Shown here piece after piece: positions 33,711 through 44,926 of a stretch of DNA of 64,000 nucleotides. Made by a program: the position numbers and the translations under genes. Below the pieces are notes generated by a model. It saw only the letters and a program-made list of their open reading frames with translations. It had not been told where the DNA came from and searched no databases. Positions within the stretch are counted from its first letter, which is position 1. Every line of letters starts with the position of its first letter. This DNA is from Coleophoma eucalyptorum (Eukaryota > Ascomycota > Leotiomycetes > Helotiales > Dermateaceae): positions 1 through 64,000 of the forward strand of contig JALRME010000019.1 in NCBI GenBank assembly GCA_026120035.1. The letters run 5' to 3'.

Positions 33711-35617
33711 CTACTGCTCCTGCATGCCATTCTTCTCCTTCCATTCCTCATAATCAATGGCATCTGCATCTCGTCGCCTGGTCTCCGGAAGCAAGAACCA
33801 AGTGCTTATGGCACCCAAGATATTGCAAGCGAAGAAGATCCAGAGAACGTTTGCAAGACCAATTTCTGAAGAGCTGGAGAGGTAGTTGAACAGGATAGAG
33901 GAGAGAATAGCACCTAATTTGCCCACAGCGGCCGAAATACCATGTGCTAACCCGCGGACGCGAGATGGGAACACCTCTGCGGGAATGATGAAGGTCGTAG
34001 AGTTGGGACCGAAATTGAAGAAGAACTAGACAGGGGGCCGTTCGTCAGCATTCTATTACCCAGCTCCACTGCAGACCTCTAGAATGGTACCGTAGTATCC
34101 ATTATAGAGGCCATCGGTAAACATGGCTTCATGGGCAACTCACCTGGGCGAGAGCGAAGCAAACAAATTTACCAGCCGTGCTAAGATGCGCATAGTCTCC
34201 AGCCAAGATCGCAAACATCAGGGCACAGATGAGGAATCCCTGAATTTGAATCCACTTGCGGCCGAGTCTTTCGATAAAGAAAACGGTGAAGAAGTATCCC
34301 GGGACATAGCCAGCGGCGTTGATGATCACATTGCCAATAGCGTTGCGCATCAGAGCATCGAAGTGGGTTCTACCCGTGGAGAAACCGATGTTTGCAAGGA
34401 TAAGTGACTGATTGAGATTGGTCCCGTAAAAGGCGATATCCAGAAGGAACCAGGTGGAGGCTGTCCCGAGAAGAATCTTCAGGTGGCGCCATTCACTAAA
34501 GTAGGTAATGAAGACTTGAAGCTGCGCTTTGCGGTTTGGGGTCTCGTCGACGGGCCTTGGAGTTGCGGGACCAATGGATCCTTCCTTTCCTTGTGGAAGC
34601 TGTTGCATTTCTGCTATATTTAGTGCTGGGGTGTTCAGTTCTTGAGACTCGATGAACTTCTTACCCTCCGGCATACGGAGGCGTGGCCAGAGCATGGCAA
34701 ATGCGACTACGAGAGAGACACCCATCTGAATTCTCCAGACGGCATCGAGTTGGTTATACTGACCCTCATCTTTGATCGCTTTTCTAAAGCAACTGAGGAC
34801 TACAATGCTGACTATAGAGCCGGTGAGAGTTCCCTAAATGGTTGTGAAGTTTAGTCTCATGCCGTCTTAGTTGGGTGGGAGCTCATACCCAGCCTTGGTT
34901 GGAGAAGATCCATCCAAGAAGTTGGCCTCTCCGGTGGAGGTGCGTCCTCTCTGCCACAATTGACGCCGACATAGGGTAATCACCTCCAATACCAATTCCC
35001 ATTAGGAATCTAAAAAAGAATATCCAGATCATTTTGAGGGTAGGTGTTGGAATACTGTTCGGAAGACTGATGACCAAGATCGTACCGATAATGCAAACAA
35101 TCAGTTCTTTACCATAGACGAACTTCCTACCAAAAGCATCACCCAGGAAACCAAAAGCGATTTGACCAAAAACGTTGCCGATATTCGATGCTGCATTGAC
35201 AGCTCCTCGAAGCAGGGGCGGATAGTTCCCATTCCAATATCTGCATTGTCAGGACATGAAAGGACTACGGCTCAGACTTTGTGGACTTACTCATATGTCC
35301 AGATAGGAGTCATCATATTAATAATGAACAAATCATATGAGTCGAGGAAGAAACCAGCACTGGAAAGGATCAGCCATCGGCTCAACTCTAGTCATTTGGC
35401 AGGTATCAGTACGTACCCCGTGACGGCATAAAGAGCAAAATCCCCTTTGGTCATGAGGCTCAGACCTCCTTTCTGTGTTTCTGCTGCTTGTCTTTCATAT
35501 TCATCCTTCCTAGAGTTAAGAACCACAATCAACTTTCAACAACTTAAGCGTACTTACCAACGAGATCTCATTCCCATTGGAATCCTTACGGGTATAACCC
35601 TCATCTTCCCACTTCAT
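33711..35617 (-). CDS. PHS-family (Pho84-like) MFS transporter
   Basis: Six exons: 35617-35558, 35505-35417, 35359-35291, 35240-34889, 34833-34144, 34025-33711; introns 52, 57, 50, 55 and 118 bp; product 524 residues. MFS membrane spans are clear. Motifs of the phosphate:H+ symporter group are present: [12 protein letters not shown] in TM1, [16 protein letters not shown] (loop 2-3 A-motif), [21 protein letters not shown], a central loop with [30 protein letters not shown], and [17 protein letters not shown] followed by [19 protein letters not shown]. Known relatives import phosphate, but some family members carry glycerophosphodiesters or other anions. The first intron has two candidate acceptors; only the second (GGAAG/GAT) keeps the frame. 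Likely plasma membrane. Confidence 0.93.
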
Positions 35618-37897
35618 CTTGGCAGCCGATGGGGTGTTAATTTAGCGTGGAAAATAGTAAGCAAGCAAGTGAGATGGTGATATAGGAACTACTTTGTTGA
35701 TGGCAGGTGAAGATGAGGTAGGTTATATACAAAACCTTCCACCTGCCTCGAACGAACCAACATGTTCAATCATCATAGCCACGCTGAGCCAATGATGTGC
35801 TACAGTTCGAGCATGCACCGAAGACATTGGTATTTGTACCTCGAGAAATCACCATCTGAAATACGTTTAAATGATCATATGTAAACCTAGCTCGGCTGTT
35901 CCTCTTGGCAGTGGCTTCGACGAGCCCTAACCACAGCCCTCTCGTCCAGGTTAACACCATCGGGCCTAACATTCGGACATATCTTGTGGGCCAAACCAAA
36001 CCTCTCCCTTTCCCGGTCACCATGACAGTGCTTCTACGACTTGAATCGCTGTGGTTTCCATATACCACCGCCTCTTTCTTTTTTCGGCCGAAGGATGCTG
36101 GTGGGAGATCGCTGGTGTGGAGAAGACCGATATCTGAATGACATGCTGCCAAGGCAAGACCAGAGACCATTCTCTTTTGCATCCCGTCATTCGTTTGGAA
36201 ACCACGACGACCTCTTTTTGGGTCTGCCGTCCGAGATATGAGATGCGAAAGACCGAAATCGGCCCTACTGAAACTCCCTCGATAGCCGACTACTTATACT
36301 TATGTCCCACCACGTCAGTTGACTATTTCAAATGGTTACAATCGAAATTTACTCGCCGAGGACGAAACCAGTGTTCGCCATACCTTTTCTTGTTCTCACA
36401 GTTTGCTGGTTTTCCGTATTCTCAACGAAGCGATTGTAACTGATGTTCTTCGGGAAAGGGGCGTTAAAGATTGATGAATTATAGACTGATGAGGTGAAAA
36501 CTCCAACCTTAAAACGGAAATCCCGAATCCCGAAACCTTATTTTCAGTCGCCATTCTCTAGTCATCACCCAAGCATTGGACTGGGAAGACCACAATGTAG
36601 TTAGCAACCATACAAGACTTGACAAGACTTGGCTACCTAGAGCTTGAGTAAGGGAGAGTATACGTATATCTAGCATAGTTTCTTACAAGACGTTAGAATT
36701 TAGGACTAAATCTGACGTATGTTATTCTTAGGGTTACTATGTTAGACAATTATACTGGTATAGATCACCTTGTATACTAGTACTTTCTCGAACTGTATGG
36801 CTTTATGTACTCTCGCTCTCTCTCTCTTACTCTCCGTCTTTTATAGCTTTTTATTGTTTAGGAGTCCGTATAGCTGGTGTAGTATCTTCGATTTGGGCTA
36901 TCCGCTTACCTAATCAAGAGCTGGCGCAGACCCAAGGGGATATTACCTCACTTCGCTTTACCATCTACCTATTCAGTTATATGGTCGAATATTAGACCTA
37001 GGTTCTTGTAGGGGCCACTTTTGAGTTGATTATACTACTTACTGACTGCCATTTCGCATAACTAATAATCAAGCTTCTGTATTATCTCTTGAAATACTAT
37101 ATAAAGCGCTTGCTACGCTCTGTTTAGTGGTCCCCGGCGAGAACAATTGCTATAGTCTAAGAAATACTTAATAAGGTCTAGAAAGATAGTTAGGTCTATT
37201 GTCTACTGCTTAATTATAAGAAAGACAAAGAAGATAGAGAAGAAGATAATAAAGCAAGCAAGCACCGATTAGTCAAGATAATTCCTCAAGAGACGGTAGT
37301 ATAATCTGAAGCAATAGTGGTATTAATAGTAATAGTGGTAGCTCTACTTAACCTCCTCCCTCTCGGTCGTGATACTATAGTCGCGCGTATTACGTGGAGG
37401 TGATAGTAAATAGTATCACAAGAGGTGGTCCGAACCTAGGTCCGAACCTATAAATAGTCGACGCCATAGACGTATAGATTTGGTGGACGAGGTCCAGGTA
37501 TAAAGGTTTAAGGAGACTCGTTGGGTTAGAGGTCGGGAATGGCGATAGTGAGTAGATGTTTAGACAGATAGTCAGGTTATGGTTGGTATACAAGTAAACA
37601 AGGGTAGAGGCAGAGGAGGAGGAGAAGGAGGAGGGAGTCCTTGGATGATTCCGGATCATGCAAAAGTTGGTTTCATCGTGACGCGAGAATCGAGGGAAAG
37701 TTTCTAGCAAACAAAGCTCGAAGTAGGAACCAAATGGAATTTCCCTCCCGACTGAAACCTGATGGGCCTCGGAGTGGCGCAAACAGTTATCACGAAATTG
37801 TTGCCATTGATACCCTGGAGAGAGAAAAGAGGAGGGGGGGGTTGTATGGAAAACCATCGGCATTCCACTTGGACCGTGGCCGATGTCGGCCGAGTGA
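35618..37897. other. Gene-poor stretch, about 2.3 kb
   Basis: Contains the transporter promoter at the left edge. No supported gene. A 221-codon minus frame at 37390-38055 is antisense to the fragment at 37898 and has no domain. A TCTC microsatellite-like run lies near 36813. The part 36450-37400 is strongly AT-rich and stop-dense. Confidence 0.5.
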
Positions 37898-38086
37898 GTG
37901 CAAAAGTTCGTCAAGGTTGAGATTGAAGGCGGCAAGATCGGAACGGAGTACACGACCTGGGGCACCTTTGCCGGCCCAATGTTGTATATGCTCGTGTGGA
38001 ATGGCGTGAGAGATGATACTGAGGAGCGATTCGGGGATTGGACTAGGGATTTCAAATCAGTTGCTGAACTGTCGCAGAAGACTTGA
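37898..38086 (+). pseudogene. Orphan exon-like fragment, unknown family
   Basis: A 62-codon frame ends VEIEGGKIGTEYTTWGTFAG, PMLYMLVWNGVRDD, then FGDWTRDFKSVAELSQKT and a stop. Composition (balanced, amphipathic, GC-richer than flanks) looks like real protein and not chance. Just upstream, WKTIGIPLGPWPMSAE can be joined through a tiny gap in another frame, hinting at a broken upstream part. I do not recognise the family. It may be the last exon of a lost gene. Confidence 0.3.
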
Positions 38087-39138
38087 CCTAGGCCTAGATG
38101 TAGGTCAGTTCGGTCACTAGTTTATGGTTACAAGCTCACAAATTTTCGAAAACATGCTACTAGACACGAAATACTGCCTTTGAAACTCAATGTCGGTTTT
38201 CATGCTGTTAAAACATTGTCCGCTAAGATTTTGATCCCCCTTGAAGCTAGGAACAAGTGCCGGTTGGATTTCTTTTTGAACGATCTGAAAGACTGCTTTA
38301 GCAGTAAAATATTTCCTGGATTCGATTCGTGGCAGTTACCATAGAGCGCTGACGTTTATATAGTCTCTATATCCAGTATTGCTCGAGAACCTAGTTACCA
38401 GTATCACCATGTATAACAAATAGCGTCGAAACCGGGGAGCTTATGTGGGCAGTATCGATATCCAGACTGCTCTCTGAAGGGGGTCGTCGTCTGTGCATGT
38501 AACAACTGCCGGTCTTAGCCAAATAGTATTAGGATGACGAAACGTCTTTACTGCTCTGAAAATAATCTACGGGATAACGCCATCCTTATATAGAGATTCG
38601 GCATTGAGATATTCTCCATTTAACAGAGTTTGAACTCTTCTAATAAGAACAACATAGCATAGTCTTTCGAGTAACGACACATTCCGTAGGTCAACGAGGC
38701 AGCAAAGCCAGCAACAACCACACAGGTTCCACTACAAACAAAGGTGCCGCAAGATCGGATACCCGGTTATCGTATGTGTACAATTTTGCATGTACAATTT
38801 TGCATGACAAGCTACTGCGGTACAGATTCGCCTACCTGTGCTCTGAACCTACATTCCACCGCCTTCGAATATTCTTGGGATTTCCCCTCAAAGATATCCG
38901 ACTTTAGTAGGAATGTGCTTAACTTACTTGACGGCTTTCCATGCCGGATTCGCCAGTAGTTCGAAAAGGTGACGCAAACAGAGGGGTTTAGCGAACGACC
39001 CTCGTATTAAAGATCTGCGGACCCCGCCTTCCAAACCGTACCTGTTCAATTTCTTCACCACCCGTCGGAGCTCCACGACACATATATCACATCTACATAC
39101 CAAACCACCACTTACCTATACCTATACCATTCATCAAA
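38087..39138. other. Intergenic region and promoter of the CipC-like gene
   Basis: No gene seen. Near 38760-38800 an 18 bp direct repeat occurs: GTACAATTTTGCATG twice in tandem. The last 100 bp, rich in CCACC/CTATACC, form the CipC leader. Confidence 0.5.
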
Positions 39139-39819
39139 ATGGCTTGGGGCTGGGGTAAGTGAAGTCCGTCAGTCTCAAGGAGAGATTCAACTAACATACA
39201 TCAAAGATAAAAACCAAGAGGCCTACGAGACCGCTTACACCAACGGTCGGCCTAACGAGGCAAAGCTCTCTCATGAGCTCCTTGCCGGCGGAGCTGCATT
39301 TGCAGGATTCAAGATGTTTGAGGATCACCAGCGCAAGGAAGGTTCGTCGACCAACAAGCTTTACTTAGCATCATGACCCCTGAAAGGCTCTACCTATCAC
39401 ATCTCCTGCCGTCAATCAATCTTCCACCGCTGTGGTGCACAATCTCGGGTTGGCTGACAATTTGCTGTGTACAGGGAAGCCAGTATCCCACCAGTTCGCC
39501 AAGGAATTGCTGGTCGGTTTCGCTGCCGCAGAAGTCGACAAATTGGCCGAGACGAAGGGGGAGGACTGGTTCGATAAGGAGCGTGCCAAACATGATGCAA
39601 AGAAGAACGCCGAGCACATGGTATGTCCACAAATCTCCTCTTAAACGATTCCATTCTGTGGGGTTGAGTTTTAGAGCTGAGAACGATATGTGCTAATGAT
39701 GCAATCTTAAACAGTACGAGGAGCATTACGAACGAGGCCATGGTGCCGACCAATACGACCCCCAACGATATGGTCCCCACGAGCATTACGAACGCCGCCG
39801 GGAGGAGAACCGTTGGTAG
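39139..39819 (+). CDS. CipC-like small stress protein (DUF3759)
   Basis: Four exons: 39139-39154, 39207-39341, 39475-39620, 39715-39819; introns 52, 133 and 94 bp; product 133 residues. The first exon encodes only MAWGW and one base. The spliced protein begins MAWGWDKNQEAYETAY, contains LSHELLAGGAAFAGFKMFEDHQ and FAKELLVGFAAAEVDKLAET, and ends in a His/Arg/Glu-rich tail (YEEHYERGHGADQYDP). These features define the CipC (concanamycin-induced protein C) family, small soluble fungal proteins often abundant under stress or in contact with plants or bacteria; biochemical role unknown. The second intron has a GTTCGT donor. Phases close exactly. Confidence 0.93.
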
Positions 39820-41294
39820 AATGTTTCTACCGCGACAACAGATTAATTTGATCGCTGTCAAGGATGGATATGAAGCTTTGCCTGCTGCACATATGTCAGA
39901 AAATGTTCATAGGCTCGGAGTTAGACTAGGTAGTAGTTAAATAAACTTCATTGGGTAAGGTGCTCAGAAGCCAGGTGGTCATCCTCGCATCTCAACTGGT
40001 TTAATAAGAGCTGCTGGCTCCATTCCTTTGATAGCCATACAAAGTTAGTTGAATGATTTGTGGAACACTTGAACTAGATCAACAAGAGCTCTATTTACTT
40101 CTATTTACTTCTAGGGTTCTTAGGGCCCACCGAAACCTAGTCTTCCCGGTTCTATCACTAGATCCTTGTTATAACTAGAGCGTATGATAATATCTAATGG
40201 ATTTCCGCATAGTCTTATAACTATAACAATCTATTAAGTGCTATAGGCAAGTCCGCTGCTATCTTTCCGTACGACCGTATGTGATTTATAGGTCTTATTC
40301 GCCATGTACTCTGGTTTCCTACTTAGAGCGTCAGCTCGTATATTTTCCGTTCTTTTGATATATAAGATTTTAAAATTAAATTGAGTAAGGTTCTTAGCCT
40401 AACGGACCTACCCATGATACCAAACTAATGTCTCTTCGTCATATGTCGAATCTAATAACGATATTCCAGCAGATGTGAAAATAAATTATTTCTGTAAAAT
40501 ATCGTGGGTTTGCGTTTATAATGCGCAACCCTCGCAATAGAATCATAGGACTCACTTACGTGGTGTGTAGTGTTGTAGAGTGGTTGTTGGTTCTCTCTAT
40601 GTACGCGCATCGTAAATGAGGATATATTTCATCTACGAATGTAGTCATGTGAGTAAGTCACGTGCTTGGTACGCGTTATTATATTCGTAAAGATAAGTAA
40701 AAAGCTTAGGGTTATGATAGGTAGGCCCTTTACTTTTCAGCTACTAGAGGAAATTGAAATAGTAATTAGTAAGTTATCTTAGCTTTCTAAGATAATATAT
40801 CCAGTTATTAATTTCGAAATCACGACTAAAGCGAGTTCGTGCGAGCAGGTTTCGGTGGCCATGGCAGACCGTCAAACGGCCCACAGTCCGCCACGATTCA
40901 CGAACGGACTTCTGATTGGCTAGGGATTGCAACCTTCAACATTGAATAACCATCCAGATATTTCCGGTCATCCTAACGATGAGATTTCGAATTTGCAATT
41001 TAGACAAAGACTTTGTTGAATAATACAAATAAGTATAATTGAAAGTGAGCAGAACATAGGCTTGGTTCACGCGACAAGGATCTTTGCCAGCTTGCTGGAT
41101 AGTACTCGTAAAACTAAGTTGGTAAGTGCGTCTTTCTAGGATCTCTCAAAATTTCGTTGAGCTCCAGTAACTGATAACTGACAGGTACATCTCTAAAAAT
41201 ACTCAAAGGAGACCTGAAAGAAGCAGTGATTCTTCATTTAATCCAGAGTTGGAGCGTTCAGGCAAACGGTGCAGATTGAGAAAGACCAGCCACT
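39820..41294. other. AT-rich intergenic stretch, 1.5 kb
   Basis: No gene recognised. Contains CACGTG at about 40661. Right end is the promoter and leader of the phospholipase-like gene. Confidence 0.5.
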
Positions 41295-43355
41295 ATGTCT
41301 GGGGAATCAAACGACTATGAGTATATAAAGATTGACCACTCTTGCAAAAGATCAGCTACTGAGTGCTTTAGGAAATACTTCCGCCAGTCAGAAATGGTTG
41401 AGCAGCAGGAGTATGAGAAGAGAATGTTAATTGGAAATCATCTCGAATCATACCATTCAACAGATGATGGAATCAGAAATGAAGAGGGCGCGTCTCGTTC
41501 TTCGATGAAGGACAAGGTTAAAAGTCTCTGGAACAACAAAGTGAAACCAGCATTTCCAGAAGCCCTAGCAGATATAAGCATCCTAGAGAAAGCCATCAAG
41601 ATCGAAAGAAATATCAAGCAAGACATGAACGATGTTGTCCGATTCCCCGAGATATTGAAAGCCGCCGAGGTACGAAAGGGACTTGATCTAGCACTTGAGG
41701 AAAGGAGGTTTTTGGATATGCGGAAGGTGCACGTTCGTAATAGCTTTGCAAAGTACCTTAACCTAGACCCTGCGGAGGTGCATTTAGATGATGTTCCTAT
41801 CATTGGCTTCGGTGGAAGTGGTGGTGGTTTCCGTGCCATGATTGGCGTTTTGGGTTACTGCCAGGAGATGAAACAGACTGGGCTGTGGGATCTGCTCACT
41901 TACGTAGCAGGGGTATCGGGATCCTGTTGGTCTCTCGCAGCGTACTATACCTTCGGGGAAGCAAATATGGAGAAGGTAATCGAAAACTGCAAGGAAAGAC
42001 TCCATCCATATCACCCTCTTTCCACAGAAGCTATTAGAAAGCTCCTCACTACCCCCGATGGCGCTTATGTAACATTAGGGCCGCTAGCGCAGAAGCAATA
42101 CAGTGGTTTGCAGATTGTGGCAATGGATCTCTACTCGGTCTTTACCACCGGATATATATTCCTTCACCACGATCCGCCTAGTAAGCAAGATGTTGCAGGC
42201 CACAACCACAACTGGTATAAGTGGACTAGTGCTAGGGTACACCTTGAGAGTGGAAAGGAGCCACTTCCAATTATCACAGCAATTCGACATGAACGGCCAT
42301 GGAAGGATTGGGAGGACAAGGACCAACCGTTCAAAGAACCAGACCATTCTGCACTAGAACATAGGGCTGCAAAGGATGCATGGTTCCAGTGGTATGAAAT
42401 GACACCTTTTGAAGTCGGCTGTGATGAACTTGAGGCATGGGTTCCAACGTGGGCTTTCGGCAGACCCTTTGCAGAAGGAAAATCAACAATGCAACTCCCA
42501 GAACAATCTCTCTCTTTGCTGCTTGGTCTAGCGACAGGTGCACCAGCTGGGCCACTGTCATCGTACATCTCTACAATCAAGCGACAGCTTCCTCCTGGTT
42601 TCATTGGGAAGTCTGTACAAGAAATAGCAACCAAGATCACTCATGTTTGGGGGAAACAAGGAACGGAGGTATTCCAGAATCACCATCCATTGCATGCTAG
42701 CAATGAGCACAACTTCGTTTTTCATTTAACTAAGCCTCAACAAGGGGAACCTTACCCACCAGGCATCGAGAACTCACCAAGAATACATCTAGTCGATAGT
42801 GGGATGGACAATAATTGTCCTACTTACGTCTTGCTACATCCAAGTAGGGAGGTGGACGTCATTCTCAACATGGACGCCTCAAGTGACGTCCAGAAAAATA
42901 CTTTTCAGGAGCGGGTAGATCAAATTGGAAGCCGACGGGGCCTGAAATTCACCAAACGGAGCGACATTAAAGCTGGCATAGGCAAGAACGATGTTGATCG
43001 TTTCAAGGGTTTATATGGACAAATATACGACGGAAAACTCATTGACCGGCCTCCCACCGTCGTAGATTCGTACGGGCATACTGTGACAAACCCTCCCGCC
43101 CCGATATGTCATCACGAATGCACGATGGTGTATATGCCGTTGTTACCGAATGAAAAAGCCGTGCCAAATTTTGATCCTTCAACTGCGAAGTTCTCTGGTT
43201 CGTATAATCTTGTTTGGACGCCGGAGCAAATTGATATGCTGGTTAAAGTTTGTAAACTGAATTTTAAAGACGGAGAAGAGGCGATTAAGACTGTATTGAT
43301 GGAAGCATGGATGAAGAAGAAGAGGATGAGAGAAGCGGCTGAATCCAGGAGGTAG
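41295..43355 (+). CDS. Cytosolic phospholipase A2-like (PLA2/lysophospholipase catalytic domain)
   Basis: Single exon, 686 residues, no signal peptide. The catalytic domain begins near residue 165: oxyanion Gly/Arg motif GFGGSGGGFRAM (173-182), nucleophile elbow GVSGS with Ser208, and the catalytic Asp501 in LVDSGMDNN; in cPLA2 the equivalents are GSGGGxRAM, GLSGS and DGGE. The active-site dyad is thus intact, although the Asp motif is DSG in place of DGG. There is no C2 domain. The N-terminal 160 residues are charged and helical. Fungal cytosolic members of this family hydrolyse membrane phospholipids; secreted PLB types have signal peptides, which this lacks. The end is rich in K/R/E (MKKKRMREAAESRR). 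Confidence 0.92.
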   Translation: MSGESNDYEYIKIDHSCKRSATECFRKYFRQSEMVEQQEYEKRMLIGNHLESYHSTDDGIRNEEGASRSSMKDKVKSLWNNKVKPAFPEALADISILEKAIKIERNIKQDMNDVVRFPEILKAAEVRKGLDLALEERRFLDMRKVHVRNSFAKYLNLDPAEVHLDDVPIIGFGGSGGGFRAMIGVLGYCQEMKQTGLWDLLTYVAGVSGSCWSLAAYYTFGEANMEKVIENCKERLHPYHPLSTEAIRKLLTTPDGAYVTLGPLAQKQYSGLQIVAMDLYSVFTTGYIFLHHDPPSKQDVAGHNHNWYKWTSARVHLESGKEPLPIITAIRHERPWKDWEDKDQPFKEPDHSALEHRAAKDAWFQWYEMTPFEVGCDELEAWVPTWAFGRPFAEGKSTMQLPEQSLSLLLGLATGAPAGPLSSYISTIKRQLPPGFIGKSVQEIATKITHVWGKQGTEVFQNHHPLHASNEHNFVFHLTKPQQGEPYPPGIENSPRIHLVDSGMDNNCPTYVLLHPSREVDVILNMDASSDVQKNTFQERVDQIGSRRGLKFTKRSDIKAGIGKNDVDRFKGLYGQIYDGKLIDRPPTVVDSYGHTVTNPPAPICHHECTMVYMPLLPNEKAVPNFDPSTAKFSGSYNLVWTPEQIDMLVKVCKLNFKDGEEAIKTVLMEAWMKKKRMREAAESRR

Positions 43356-43513
43356 TTAAAACAGCATCTGAGTGTCTTGATGTACTAGCTCTTACACTTG
43401 GGCACAAATCTAACATTTAGTGTTGCTCCAATCTGGCTAGCCCTTTGGATTTTATATTTTTGATTAGATTTCATTTCATGGTTGATTAAGATTCCATATA
43501 GAATAGGACGAAC

Positions 43514-44242
43514 TTATGCACACTTCTTTCCGTTTACTCTCTCAGCGATATCCAACAGCCCACCTAGCGAATCCACCTCCCATCCCTTAGTTTTCAATCC
43601 CTCCAATACAAGTTCTAACTGCGGCGCAGAATGAAGCCGCCGATCATGCATAATAATAATCCCTCCAGGTCTCACCATACTCAAAACATGCTTGGAATTC
43701 ACCCACGCACTCCAGATCTGCGGATCATGCGGATAAATGCAACCAAGGATTACTTTATAGCCCAAGCCCGTAACCATCTCCACCATCTTCCGAGTGAAAA
43801 AGCCTCCCCCGGGCCGAAAGTACTTCAGGCCGTTAGAGTTGGGAGGTAGTAAGGCATCGACAGCTTTAATCTGACGTTCAATTTCAGAGAGTGGTCGTAC
43901 AACAGTTTTCTCGTCGCTCCAAGCATGATTACCGACTTCATGGCCCTCGTCATGGATCCTTTGAACTATATGTTCATAGCCCGGGATTTGATCTCCAATG
44001 ATGAAGAATGTCGCTTTGTATTTGTATTTTTTGAGCGAGTCGAGTATGGTGGCGGTTGAGGAAGATGGGCAATCGTCCAGAGTGAGAGCGACGACTCGAT
44101 GATTATGTGGAAATGGTACGTGGAAGAGGACATCGGGGTGTTTCCACTGCATAAAATCGAAAAGCAGTTTGGGTGGGTAGTAAATTACAAGGAGGAGGAT
44201 GAGAACGAGAATGAGCAGGACAAGGAGGGCTGTAAATTCCAT
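43514..44242 (-). CDS. Membrane-anchored NodB polysaccharide deacetylase-like protein
   Basis: 242 residues from ATG 44242 (an in-frame ATG at 44299 would add 19 residues). One N-terminal membrane anchor (residues 4-21, Leu/Ile/Val only) precedes a NodB domain: motif 1 ALTLDDCPS (Asp56, Asp57), motif 2 GHEVGNHAWSDE with His106, motif 3 RPGGGFFT, and late motif GGIIIMHDRR. In motif 2 the second metal-binding His of H-[ST]-x-x-H is Asp110, and in motif 1 the usual DDGP is DDCP. These enzymes remove acetyl or formyl groups from chitin or related glycans with a divalent metal. The altered ligand makes activity uncertain. Divergent from the HET gene with a 685 bp gap. Confidence 0.9.
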   Translation of the reverse strand: MEFTALLVLLILVLILLLVIYYPPKLLFDFMQWKHPDVLFHVPFPHNHRVVALTLDDCPSSSTATILDSLKKYKYKATFFIIGDQIPGYEHIVQRIHDEGHEVGNHAWSDEKTVVRPLSEIERQIKAVDALLPPNSNGLKYFRPGGGFFTRKMVEMVTGLGYKVILGCIYPHDPQIWSAWVNSKHVLSMVRPGGIIIMHDRRLHSAPQLELVLEGLKTKGWEVDSLGGLLDIAERVNGKKCA

Positions 44243-44926
44243 TTTCACTGAAGGAAGGGATAGTAGTAGGTTGAGCTTCACGAATTGTCGTCTGGACATA
44301 ATCAAGATTATCCCTAGGCGATACGGAGCTAAGTGTAAGGTATAAAGGTACCATAACTTCGAGGGTGGGGGGTTTTCGGTGGGCACTTAGGAAGCCGCCA
44401 AGTTTGTTACACGTGAATCGTAGGCGGCTTCTTATTGTGTCGATTCTCGGATGGTTGTCAACTTACCCTAAAACACAGAATGCCGGCCTTCAATCATATG
44501 TGAGTAGTCATCTTGATTGCTTTGAGGAATTTGCGACCATCAAATAAATTAGAATAATTACTTTAGTGACCTGACATTTAAACTAATGTCGCGCATCCAG
44601 GATAATTCTACAATGTCACATGATGCTACTATATTGGTGCCTAAGGCTACAGCGTTGGTAATCTTCAATCATTTGAATATCCTCAATTACATGGTGTTTT
44701 CCCAAGCTACTAACTATTTTAACTCCCTTACATCTTGCTGGCATGCTGTAACACCGTCGTAGGTTATCCTTCCCTTAACATTACCATTGCATTATCGACT
44801 AATAGTATAGGTTTCATTAGTAAGGTATAACTTGGAAGTGCTGATTCATGAGACCTAATTGCAGTGATGAACAGGTGCTAGCGTTCTTGCTACAAGACCT
44901 ATTGTTGCTTGCAACCACGCTTCATT
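44243..44926. other. Divergent intergenic region, deacetylase and HET genes
   Basis: No gene seen. Contains a CACGTG core at about 44411 and the two promoters. Left part overlaps the possible upstream start of the deacetylase. Confidence 0.5.

Noticed and set aside
37390..38055. 221-codon minus-strand open frame
   Set aside because: Low-complexity Ser/Thr/Pro/Leu composition, no domain or signal, and antisense to the more protein-like fragment at 37898; likely a chance frame.
40582..40936. TGTTGGTTCTC...TTCAACA, an LTR-like pair of ends
   Set aside because: Flanking 5 bp (GTGGT and TTGAA) differ, and the inside lacks the blocks shared by the true LTRs of this window; probably chance ends.
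42084..42640. Open frames antisense to the phospholipase gene
   Set aside because: Shadows of the long coding exon on the other strand; no independent motif.
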